Below are positions 1 through 6,209 of a stretch of 7,600 nt of DNA, in pieces. Each line of letters begins with the position of its first letter. The stretch's first letter is position 1. Below the pieces are notes generated by a model, which was given only the letters and a program-made list of their open reading frames with translations, searched no databases and was not told the DNA's origin. Source of the DNA: Chloroflexota bacterium (GTDB taxonomy: Bacteria; Chloroflexota; Limnocylindria; P2-11E); assembly GCA_005889445.1 (NCBI GenBank), contig VBGS01000198.1, positions 1-7,600 on the forward strand, written 5' to 3'. A program made the position numbers and the translations under genes.

Positions 1-3
1 GAG

Positions 4-25
4 GGTCCGCCAGCGATGGCGGGCC
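4..25 (+). other. Stem III-like hairpin of the T-box leader
   Basis: Bases 4-11 (ggtccgcc) pair with 18-25 (ggcgggcc) around a six-base loop agcgat. This gives an 8-bp stem with one G-U pair. Its position, a few bases upstream of the T-box sequence, is where stem III sits in canonical T-box leaders. Assignment as stem III rests on position, because stems I and II are outside the window. Confidence 0.6.
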
Positions 26-31
26 GAGATC

Positions 32-56
32 GGGTGGCACCACGAGCCCTCGTCCC
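32..56 (+). promoter_or_regulatory. T-box antiterminator element
   Basis: The fold reads as ggg (32-34) paired with ccc (54-56), a seven-base bulge tggcacc (35-41), acga (42-45) paired with tcgt (50-53), and a four-base loop gccc (46-49). This is the canonical antiterminator: two short helices flanking a seven-base UGGNACC bulge whose first four bases bind the tRNA acceptor end. Bases 47-55 are also the 5' arm of the terminator, so the two folds exclude each other. Confidence 0.87.
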
Positions 57-76
57 GAAATAGGACGAGGGTTTTT
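47..76 (+). terminator. Rho-independent attenuator terminator of the T-box leader
   Basis: Bases 47-55 (ccctcgtcc) pair perfectly with 63-71 (ggacgaggg), giving 9 bp with a seven-base loop (cgaaata). Five T residues follow at 72-76, with three more at 78-80 after one G. The hairpin lies before the first gene and overlaps the antiterminator, so it acts as an attenuator rather than the end of an upstream gene. It should form when tRNA-Trp is charged and stop transcription before trpE. Confidence 0.92.
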
Positions 77-80
77 GTTT

Positions 81-85
81 GGAGG
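81..85 (+). promoter_or_regulatory. Shine-Dalgarno site of trpE
   Basis: GGAGG begins five bases after the terminator T-run and lies 5 bases before the GTG at 91. It is the strongest ribosome site in the leader and supports GTG 91. A second, weaker purine run (gaggag, 105-110) stands 4 bases before the ATG at 115 and would support that codon instead. Confidence 0.6.
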
Positions 86-90
86 CCGCA

Positions 91-1533
91 GTGTCGGTGG
101 CGACGAGGAGCACCATGACGCGCGAGCTGGTGCCGGTCGTGCGCGAGCGCCTCGCCGATCTCGAGACCCCGGTGTCGGCGTTCGCGAAGCTGCGCGCGCT
201 GGGCGGCGCCTTCCTCCTCGAGAGCGTCGAAGGCGGAGAGCGCATGGGACGCTACTCGTTCATCGGCGTGATGCCGCGCGCCACCATTTCGTTTCGGAGC
301 GGGGTCGCGACGATCGTCGAGGACGGCCGAGAACGGAGCCTCGCCTACGACGATCCGCTTGCCCTTCTCCGCGCGGAGCTCGCCGGCTATCGGCGCGCGG
401 GCGGCTCCGATCTCCCTCGGTTCTCGGGCGGCGCCGTCGGGTTCGTCGCGTACGAGGCGGCGCGCCGATTCGAGCGCCTTCCAGCGGCGCCACGCGAAGT
501 GCTCGGACTCCCCGAGGCCGCGTTCGCGATCTACGACACGGTCGTGTGTTTCGATCATGTCCGACATTCCTTCCTGGTGCTCGCCCACGACGTCGTCGGT
601 GAGGCGCCGTCGGCCGCCGAACGCATCGATCGTGTCTTCGCGGCGCTCGACAAGCCGGTCGTCCTGCCGCGGGCCGATCGCGGCACGCGAACGATCGCCG
701 CGAACGGGACCCCCGACGAGTACCGAGCGCGCGTCGCTCGTGCGCGCGAGCTCATCGCCGAGGGCGACTGCATACAGATCGTCGTCGCGCAGCGGTTCGA
801 CGTGACGCCCGCGCCCGAGCCGCTCGCCCTCTACCGCGCGCTGCGGCACGTGAACCCGTCTCCGTACATGTTCCTGATCGACGACCTCGCCGGCGCGACC
901 CTCGTCGGCGCGTCTCCCGAGCCGTTCGTCCGGGTGGAGGACGGTCGCGTCGTCATGCATCCGATCGCTGGCACCCGACCGCGCGGGCGCGACGAGCGCG
1001 AGGACGCGGAAAATGAACGTGAGCTCCGCGGCTCCGAGAAGGAGCGCGCCGAGCACGTGATGCTCGTCGACCTCGCGCGGAACGACATCGGACGCGTCTC
1101 GCGCGCGGGAACGGTGAAGGTCCGCGAGCTCATGCGCGTGGATCGCTTCTCGCATGTCATGCACCTGACCTCCGTGGTCGACGGCGAGCTCGCGCCGGGC
1201 CTGGATGCGCTCGACGCGTTCCGCGCATGCTTTCCCGCGGGGACGGTCTCGGGCGCGCCGAAGATCCGCGCGATGGAACGGATCGCGGAGCTCGAGACCG
1301 ACCGGCGTGGGCCGTACGCGGGGGCGGTGGGATACATCGGGTTTGACGGTCGTCTCGACACGTGCATCACGATCCGTACGGCCGTGATCGCTGACGGGGT
1401 GTGCCGCATCGAGGCGGGAGCCGGCATCGTCGCTGACTCCGATCCAGCCGCGGAGGAAGCGGAGACCCGCGCGAAGGCGCGCGCGCTGCTCCGCGCCATC
1501 GAGATGGTTGACACGATCGAGGTGTCGGGATGA
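91..1533 (+). CDS. trpE: Anthranilate synthase component I (TrpE)
   Basis: TrpE converts chorismate to anthranilate, using ammonia delivered by TrpG, in the first committed step of tryptophan synthesis. The 480-residue length from GTG 91 is normal for the family. The N-terminal domain carries LLES (residues 42-45), and NPSPYMF lies at 255-261; these two segments form the tryptophan feedback site in characterised TrpE, so the enzyme is probably feedback-inhibited. The chorismate-binding domain shows GTRPRG (294-299), EHVMLVDLARND (from 321), FPAGTVSGAPK (from 381) and a GYIGFDG/DTCITIRT block, all expected for catalysis and Mg2+ binding. GTG 91 is chosen for its GGAGG; ATG 115 is possible, while TTG 79 overlaps the T-run and is unlikely. 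The stop overlaps the trpG start (ATGA). Confidence 0.96.
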   Translation: MSVATRSTMTRELVPVVRERLADLETPVSAFAKLRALGGAFLLESVEGGERMGRYSFIGVMPRATISFRSGVATIVEDGRERSLAYDDPLALLRAELAGYRRAGGSDLPRFSGGAVGFVAYEAARRFERLPAAPREVLGLPEAAFAIYDTVVCFDHVRHSFLVLAHDVVGEAPSAAERIDRVFAALDKPVVLPRADRGTRTIAANGTPDEYRARVARARELIAEGDCIQIVVAQRFDVTPAPEPLALYRALRHVNPSPYMFLIDDLAGATLVGASPEPFVRVEDGRVVMHPIAGTRPRGRDEREDAENERELRGSEKERAEHVMLVDLARNDIGRVSRAGTVKVRELMRVDRFSHVMHLTSVVDGELAPGLDALDAFRACFPAGTVSGAPKIRAMERIAELETDRRGPYAGAVGYIGFDGRLDTCITIRTAVIADGVCRIEAGAGIVADSDPAAEEAETRAKARALLRAIEMVDTIEVSG

Positions 1534-2105
1534 CGCGGGTCCTGATCGTCGACAATTACGACTCGTTCACGTACAACCTCGCGCAGGCGTTCGGCGCGCT
1601 CGGCGCCCAGGTCAGCGTCCTACGGGCCGACGATCCTGATCTCACCGGAGCGATCGACGCGCGGCCGGATCGTCTGGTGATCTCGCCTGGACCTGGACGC
1701 CCCGAGGTCGCGGGACGATCGCCGGAGCTCGTCCGCAGCGCGCCCGAACGTGGCATCGTGACGCTGGGGGTGTGTCTCGGGCTCCAGTGCGCCGCGGTCG
1801 CGTTCGGCGCGAAGGTGATCCGCGCCCCGGAACCACGGCACGGCAAGACCTCGCTCGTGCGTCACGATGGGAGGGGGATCTTCGGCGGCGTCCCTGACCC
1901 GACCCTGGCGACGCGCTACCACTCGCTGATGGTCGACCCGGCGACGCTGCCGCCGGAGCTCGTTGTCTCGGCGCGAAGCGACGACGGCGTCGTGATGGGT
2001 CTGCGCCACCGGTCGCTGCCGCTCGAGGCGGTCCAGTTCCATCCAGAGTCGGTCATGACCGCGGACGGCATGCGCATGCTGGAGAACTTCTGTGGACGCG
2101 CGTGA
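1530..2105 (+). CDS. trpG: Anthranilate synthase component II, glutamine amidotransferase (TrpG)
   Basis: TrpG hydrolyses glutamine and channels ammonia to TrpE. It is a class I glutamine amidotransferase of 191 residues, the usual size for a stand-alone TrpG. Visible motifs are NYDSFTYNL near the start (9-17), the oxyanion segment PGPG (53-56), nucleophile Cys82 in GVCLGLQ, HGKTS (104-108), YHSL (130-133), and the catalytic His171/Glu173 in FHPES. The residue after CLG is Leu, where TrpG/PabA usually has His; other class I amidotransferases vary here (for example Met), so activity should remain. The ATG overlaps the trpE stop by 4 bases, and the 3' end overlaps trpD by 14 bases. The protein could also serve PabB for folate synthesis, as in Bacillus; no pabB is visible here. 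Confidence 0.95.
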   Translation: MTRVLIVDNYDSFTYNLAQAFGALGAQVSVLRADDPDLTGAIDARPDRLVISPGPGRPEVAGRSPELVRSAPERGIVTLGVCLGLQCAAVAFGAKVIRAPEPRHGKTSLVRHDGRGIFGGVPDPTLATRYHSLMVDPATLPPELVVSARSDDGVVMGLRHRSLPLEAVQFHPESVMTADGMRMLENFCGRA

Positions 2106-3047
2106 GGCGCTCGGGATCGTCGCGGCGGGGCGAACCCTGACCCGCGAGGAGGCGCATGCCGCGATGACGTCGGTCATGGCGGGCGAGGCCACGCCCGCGC
2201 AGCTCGGGGCGCTGCTCGCCGCGCTGCACATCCGCGGCGAAACGGTCGACGAGATCGCAGGGTGCGCGGCCGCGCTCCGCGACGTCGTCGTGCGTGTCAC
2301 CGTCAGTGCCGACGCGATGGCCGCGTCGCGAAGCACGGCAATCGGGCGGCGACGAGCGCGTGCGGCAGCGCCGACGTCCTGGAGGCGCTGGGGGTGCGCA
2401 TCGATCTCGGCCCCGAGGCGGTTGCGCGTTGCGTCGCCGATGCCGGTATCGGGTTCATGTTCGCGCCGCGCTTTCATCCCGCCATGCGCCATGCCGGGCC
2501 CGTGCGGCGCGAGATCGGGATCCGCACGGTGTTCAACGTGCTCGGTCCGCTCGCGAATCCCGCCGGGGTGCGGCGGATCCTCCTCGGCGTGCCGTCGCCC
2601 GCGCTCGGCGAGAAGATCGCGAAGGTCCTTGGTGAGCTGGGGACCGAGCACGCGCTCGTCGTTCATGGCGAGGACGGGCTCGACGAGATCAGCCCGAGCA
2701 CGCAGACCCGCACGTGGGAGCTCCGCGATGGCGACGTCCGTGAAGGGGGCATCGATCCCGGCGAGCTCGGGCTGCGGGCTGCGCCGCGGGCCGAGATCAC
2801 CGGCGGGGATCCGACGCGGAACGCGGCGATGGCGCGCCGCGTCCTCGATGGAGCGAGCGATGGCACGCGCACCGCGATCGTTCTGAACGCGGGCGCGGCG
2901 GCGTACGTCGGTGGCCTCGCGCGCGACGTACGCGAAGGCGTGCGGCTCGCCGCCGAGGCCATCGATAGCGGACGGGCTCGCGAGACGCTGGCGCGATTCG
3001 TCTCGGCGAGCCAGCGACTCGACGCGGCGGAGGCCGCACCGGTATGA
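2092..3047 (+). pseudogene. trpD: Anthranilate phosphoribosyltransferase (TrpD), disrupted by an internal deletion with frameshift
   Basis: TrpD joins anthranilate to PRPP. The GTG at 2092 has GGAG at 2081-2084, 7 bases upstream. The first 75 codons give a normal TrpD N-terminal helical domain (ALHIRGETVDEIAGCAAALR, residues 44-63). Near 2316 the reading frame changes. The rest is colinear TrpD in the next frame: VAKHGNRAATSACGSADVLE (2325 on), GFMFAPRFHPAMRHAGPVR, NVLGPLANP, GEDGLDEIS and NAGAAAYVGG, ending with TGA 3045-3047. The expected segment between the halves is absent. It normally runs from D-x-VGTGGDG, the PRPP-pyrophosphate loop, through NISTxAA to the strand before KHGNR, about 28 codons. 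Frame arithmetic makes the loss 1 modulo 3, so about 82-88 bases. The first frame stops at 2886, giving about 264 residues of which roughly 190 are nonsense. As written no active enzyme can be made. It may be a real lesion or an assembly error. Confidence 0.9.
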
Positions 3048-3910
3048 GCGACTTCCTCGAGCAGGTCATCGCGGAGCGGCGTGCTGACATGCAGCAAGCG
3101 CGCTCGCGTCCGTCACGACTGGATCTCATGGCGAGCGCGCGACGCCGCCCGCGCGTGTCGATGATGCGTGGAGAGGACCGGCCCACCTTGCTCGAAAGAG
3201 GCGCGACCGCGTGGGACCCGCTCACTTGGATGCTCCACGTCAAGCGCGGCGAAAGCCGCATGGCCGTGATCGCCGAGGTCAAGCGTCGCTCACCGGCGCT
3301 CGGCGTTCTCAGCGAGCGCGTGGAGCCCGCGGAGCAAGCGCGCGCCTACGCGGCCGCTGGCGCGAGCGCGATCTCGGTCCTGACCGAACCACGGCACTGG
3401 GGCGGTTCGATCGAGGACTTGATCGCCGTCTCCGAGGCGGTCGACGTTCCGGTCCTCTGCAAGGACGTGATCGTCGACGAGTATCAGATCGACGAGGCCT
3501 ACGCAGCGGGCGCCGATGCGGTGCTTCTCATCGCCGAGGCGCTCGATGACGCTACGCTCCGCCGCTTTCTCGCCCATGCGCGAACGCTCGGCCTCGGCGC
3601 CCTCGTCGAGGCGCACGAGCCGGCCGCGTTCGGCCGTGCGGTCGCTTCCGGTGCGGCGATCGTCGGAGTGAACGCGCGCAACCTGAGGCGGCCGACCGAG
3701 ATCGACATCGGGCGCGCTCGTCAGCTCCATGGCTTCGCGCGTTCGGATCAGTTCCTTGTGGCCGAATCCGGGATCGCGTCGGCGGACGACGCGCGTCTCC
3801 TGCCCTCTCGCGTGGATGCCGTGCTCGTTGGCACCGCGCTCATGCGCGCAGACGACCCGGCGCCGTTGATCCGAGCCGTCGCCGCGATCCGGCGTACGGT
3901 CCACGCATGA
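3044..3910 (+). CDS. trpC: Indole-3-glycerol phosphate synthase (TrpC)
   Basis: TrpC closes the indole ring, converting CdRP to indole-3-glycerol phosphate. It is a TIM barrel of 288 residues, slightly longer than the usual 255-270. The extra length lies in the N-terminal segment (about residues 35-72) before the first strand. Active-site residues are present: Glu78 and Lys80 in IAEVKRRSP, Lys140 in CKD, Glu189 in LVEAH, Asn210 in VGVNARNL, and Glu241/Ser242 in VAESGI. LVGTALMRADDP (261-272) is the phosphate-binding end. The usual CKDF reads CKDV, a mild change. There is no fused TrpF domain. ATG 3044 overlaps the trpD stop (ATGA), with GGAGG at 3029-3033, 10 bases upstream. The 3' end overlaps trpB by 4 bases, leaving no room for trpF. 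Confidence 0.95.
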   Translation: MSDFLEQVIAERRADMQQARSRPSRLDLMASARRRPRVSMMRGEDRPTLLERGATAWDPLTWMLHVKRGESRMAVIAEVKRRSPALGVLSERVEPAEQARAYAAAGASAISVLTEPRHWGGSIEDLIAVSEAVDVPVLCKDVIVDEYQIDEAYAAGADAVLLIAEALDDATLRRFLAHARTLGLGALVEAHEPAAFGRAVASGAAIVGVNARNLRRPTEIDIGRARQLHGFARSDQFLVAESGIASADDARLLPSRVDAVLVGTALMRADDPAPLIRAVAAIRRTVHA

Positions 3911-4990
3911 AGACCGAGGTGCGTCCCGGGCGGTACGGCGAGTTCGGCGGCCAGTACCTCCCTGAGACGCTGATGCCCGCGGTCGGGGAGCTCGAGCGGG
4001 CATGGCTCGAGGCCCGCGCCGATGCCGCGTTCCAGCGAGAGCTCGACCGCGTTCTGCGCGACTGGGTGGGTCGGCCCACGCCGCTCACCGACGCACCGCG
4101 CCTCGCGAAGGCCGTCGGCCTCGAGCGCGTTCTCCTCAAGCGCGAAGACCTCGCGCACACCGGGGCGCACAAGATCAACAGCGCCGTCGGGCAGGCGCTG
4201 CTCGCGAAACGGATGGGGAAGCAGCGGATCGTCGCCGAGACCGGGGCCGGGCAGCACGGCGTCGCGAGCGCCGCAGCGTGCGCGCTCCTCGGACTCGAGT
4301 GCGTCGTCTACATGGGCCGCGTCGACGTCGAGCGCCAGCAGGCCAACGTCTTCCGCATGAAGCTCCTCGGCGCCGAGGTCCGTGAGGTCGACGCCGGCAG
4401 CCGGACCCTGAAGGATGCGGTGAACGAAGCGATCCGCGACTGGGTCACGAACGTGCGCACGACGTACTACCTGCTCGGGTCGGCCATCGGCCCGCACCCC
4501 TACCCCGCGATGGTGCGCGATTTCCAGGCGGTCATCGGACGCGAGGCGAAGGATCAGTCGCAGCGCCTCCTCGGCCGTCTCCCTGACGTCGTCGTCGCCT
4601 GCGTCGGCGGAGGGTCGAACGCGATCGGCATCTTCAGCGCATTTCTTGACGACCCGGCGCACGCTGGTGCTCCAGGACGAGCACGGTCAGATCCGCGAGA
4701 CGCACTCGGTCTCGGCCGGGCTCGACTATCCCGGCGTCGGCCCCGAGCACGCATCGCTCGCGCGAAGCGGCAGGGTCCGGTACGTCGCGCGCACCGATCG
4801 CGAAGCGCTCGACGCGTTCGCGCTGCTGTCGCGAAATGAGGGGATCATCCCGGCGCTCGAGCCAGCCCACGCGATCGCCGAGCTGCCGAACCTCGCGCGC
4901 GTCCGTGCGGCGCAGACCGTCCTCGTATGCCTGTCCGGCCGCGGCGACAAGGACCTCGAGATCGTCATGCGCGAAGGCGTCATCCGATGA
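3907..4990 (+). pseudogene. trpB: Tryptophan synthase beta chain (TrpB), disrupted by an internal deletion with frameshift
   Basis: TrpB condenses indole with serine using PLP. The first 250 codons are a normal TrpB1 chain: GRYGEFGGQYLPETL (8-22), HKIN with the PLP lysine Lys89, ETGAGQHG with catalytic Glu111, GSAIGPHPYP (191-200) and the phosphate loop GGGSNA (234-239). After FLDDP, near 4655, the frame changes. The remainder is TrpB in the next frame: RTLVLQDEHGQ (4658 on), SAGLDYPGVGPEH, EGIIPALEPAHA and CLSGRGDKD, ending TGA 4988-4990. The expected stretch between the halves, GVExxGxGxxxGxHxxxLxxG and the following HG, is missing, about 33 codons. Frame arithmetic gives a loss of 2 modulo 3, so about 98-104 bases. 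The first frame stops at 4839 (310 residues, the last 60 nonsense). No functional chain is encoded as written. No clear Shine-Dalgarno precedes ATG 3907, which overlaps the trpC stop and is probably coupled to it. Confidence 0.9.
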
Positions 4991-5811
4991 GCGTCGCGGA
5001 GCTCACCGGCGCCGTGAGGATCGAGCGGGCCTTCGCCGGCCCCAGGGCCGAGAAACGCCTGGCGATCGCGGTGTACCTCACCGTCGGCTATCCGGAGCCA
5101 AGCGCGACGGGTGTGCTGGCGCGCGCCGCGCTGGACGGGGGCGCTGACGTGATCGAGCTCGGCGTGCCGTTCAGCGATCCGCTCGCGGACGGTGCCACGG
5201 TCCAGCGCGCCAGCGAGGTCGCGCTCCGAAACGGAACGACCCTCGAGCGGTGCGTCGCGGAGGGCGCGGCGCTCGTCCGTGAGCGCGACGCCGCGGTCCT
5301 CCTCATGGGGTACACGAATCCGTTCCTGCGCTATCCCGGGGGACTGATCGGCTTCGCCGCGCAGGCGTCGCACGCCGGGCTGGCGGGCATCATCGTTCCC
5401 GATCTTCCCGCCGAGGAGTCCGCCGAGTTCGACGACGCGCTCGACCCCGCCGGCCTCGCGCGGATCGATCTCTATGCGCCGACGACTCCGGACGAACGCC
5501 TCGCCCGGCTCGCGCCGCGTTCGCGTGGCTTCGTCTACTGCGTCTCGCTCACGGGCGTGACCGGGGCACGCCGGTCGCTCGGGGCGGACGTCGCCGACCT
5601 GGTCCGCCGCGTGCGCGCGCGGACCGCGCTGCCGATCGTCGTCGGGTTCGGCATCAGCGGGCCCGAGCAGGTCGCGGCGCTGCGCGGCGTCGCCGACGGG
5701 ATCGCCGTCGGGAGCGCGGCCCTCGATGTCGTGGCCAATGCGCCGTCGGCCGATCGCGCCGCGGCCCTCCGGACGTTCGTCGCGTCGCTCGCGAAGGCGG
5801 GGCGCGGCTGA
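4987..5811 (+). CDS. trpA: Tryptophan synthase alpha chain (TrpA)
   Basis: TrpA cleaves indole-3-glycerol phosphate and passes indole through a tunnel to TrpB. It has 274 residues, typical for the family. Catalytic Glu57 (VIELGVPFSDP) and Asp68 (LADG) are present. Further conserved blocks are LMGYTNPFLRYP, IVPDLPAEE, the APTTPDERL segment, VSLTGVTGAR (the mobile loop), VVGFGIS and the phosphate-binding GIAVGSA near the end. The family's ADGP reads ADGA, a small substitution beside the catalytic Asp. The ATG at 4987 overlaps the trpB stop (ATGA), with gaagg at 4973-4977, 9 bases upstream; GTG/TTG codons further upstream lie inside trpB and are not needed. Its intact frame next to a broken trpB is notable, since the two subunits work as an alpha2-beta2 complex. 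Confidence 0.96.
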   Translation: MSVAELTGAVRIERAFAGPRAEKRLAIAVYLTVGYPEPSATGVLARAALDGGADVIELGVPFSDPLADGATVQRASEVALRNGTTLERCVAEGAALVRERDAAVLLMGYTNPFLRYPGGLIGFAAQASHAGLAGIIVPDLPAEESAEFDDALDPAGLARIDLYAPTTPDERLARLAPRSRGFVYCVSLTGVTGARRSLGADVADLVRRVRARTALPIVVGFGISGPEQVAALRGVADGIAVGSAALDVVANAPSADRAAALRTFVASLAKAGRG

Positions 5812-6209
5812 TGCCGGTCCGTGGTGTCCGAGGAGCGACGACCGTCGCCCGAAACGACGAAGCGGCGATCTACAAGGCCACGCTCGAGCTGCTCGAGACG
5901 ATGGTGAAGCTCAACGGCATCCGGCCGGACGACGTCGGCTACGTTCTCTTCACCGTTACGGAAGACGTCGACGCGGCGTTCCCGGCGGACGCGGCGCGTG
6001 CGGGCCTGGGCTGGACCGCGGTGCCGCTGATCTGTGGGCGCGAGATCCCCGTCCCGGGCGCGCTCGGCAAATGTGTCCGCGTCCTTGTCGTGTGGAACAC
6101 CCCGAAGACCCAGGCGGAGATCCGGCACGCGTTCCTCCACGGCGCTCGCGTGCTTCGTCGAGCCTGGGCGATCGACCTGCCCGGCGACGTCCCGCTCGGA
6201 GGCCCCTGA
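5811..6209 (+). CDS. aroH: Chorismate mutase, monofunctional AroH class
   Basis: It rearranges chorismate to prephenate, the branch point toward phenylalanine and tyrosine. The 132 residues align almost without gaps to the Bacillus subtilis trimeric AroH family, recalled from memory. Active-site residues fall at the same numbers: Arg7 in RGVRGATT, Phe57, Arg63, Cys75 and Glu78 in ICGREI, and Arg90 in KCVRV. The residue at 108, Tyr in Bacillus, is Phe here (RHAF). This fold is unrelated to the commoner all-helical AroQ mutases. The start overlaps the trpA stop by one base (TGATG), with no strong Shine-Dalgarno, which suggests coupled translation. Placement after trpA and before DAHP synthase makes it part of a combined aromatic operon. 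Confidence 0.95.
   Translation: MPVRGVRGATTVARNDEAAIYKATLELLETMVKLNGIRPDDVGYVLFTVTEDVDAAFPADAARAGLGWTAVPLICGREIPVPGALGKCVRVLVVWNTPKTQAEIRHAFLHGARVLRRAWAIDLPGDVPLGGP
6198..6202 (+). promoter_or_regulatory. Shine-Dalgarno site of the DAHP synthase gene
   Basis: GGAGG lies within the last codons of aroH, 7 bases before the GTG at 6210. It fixes GTG 6210 as the start in preference to the ATG at 6222, which would remove the first residues (LVVMK) of the ferredoxin-like domain's first strand. Confidence 0.65.

Larger units (their letters stand above)
1..80 (+). promoter_or_regulatory. 3' part of a T-box riboswitch (tRNA-Trp sensing, transcriptional) in front of the trp operon
   Basis: T-box leaders bind an uncharged tRNA and choose between an antiterminator and a terminator. 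Seen here, in order: a hairpin at 4-25 in the place of stem III, the T-box consensus at 32-45 (gggtggcaccacga), and an overlapping terminator at 47-76 ending in a T-run, followed directly by trpE. The T-box stretch matches the family consensus (GGGUGGNACCRCG) at every conserved position. The bulge bases UGGC can pair with a tRNA 3' end GCCA; bacterial tRNA-Trp has G as discriminator, which fits. The specifier loop, expected to carry UGG, and stem I lie left of the window, so tRNA-Trp specificity is inferred from the operon and the discriminator match. No promoter is visible in these bases. Confidence 0.88.

Noticed and set aside
47..76. Terminator of an unseen upstream gene
   Set aside because: The 5' arm overlaps the T-box antiterminator exactly as in T-box leaders, and the hairpin lies just upstream of the trpE ribosome site.
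1..80. Classical trp leader-peptide attenuator with tandem Trp codons
   Set aside because: No short reading frame with repeated tgg codons is visible, while the T-box consensus and antiterminator fold explain these bases fully.
79..81. TTG start for trpE
   Set aside because: It overlaps the end of the terminator T-run, its ribosome site would have to lie in the terminator stem or T-run, and the GGAGG at 81-85 would be inside the gene.
1620..2666. Minus-strand open frame (348 codons) across trpG and trpD
   Set aside because: It is a shadow of conserved plus-strand genes, with Arg/His-rich composition and no domain signature.
2092..3047. Programmed ribosomal frameshift joining the two halves of trpD
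   Set aside because: Recoding could join the frames but could not supply the missing GTGGD segment, and no slippery run or following hairpin stands out at the junction.
3748..4662. Minus-strand open frame (304 codons) opposite trpC and trpB
   Set aside because: It is a compositional shadow; the plus-strand TrpC and TrpB motifs are unambiguous.
3907..4990. Natural split TrpB encoded by two genes
   Set aside because: The second part has no credible start (a TTG with no ribosome site), and conserved sequence is missing between the halves, so a deletion explains it better than a split gene.
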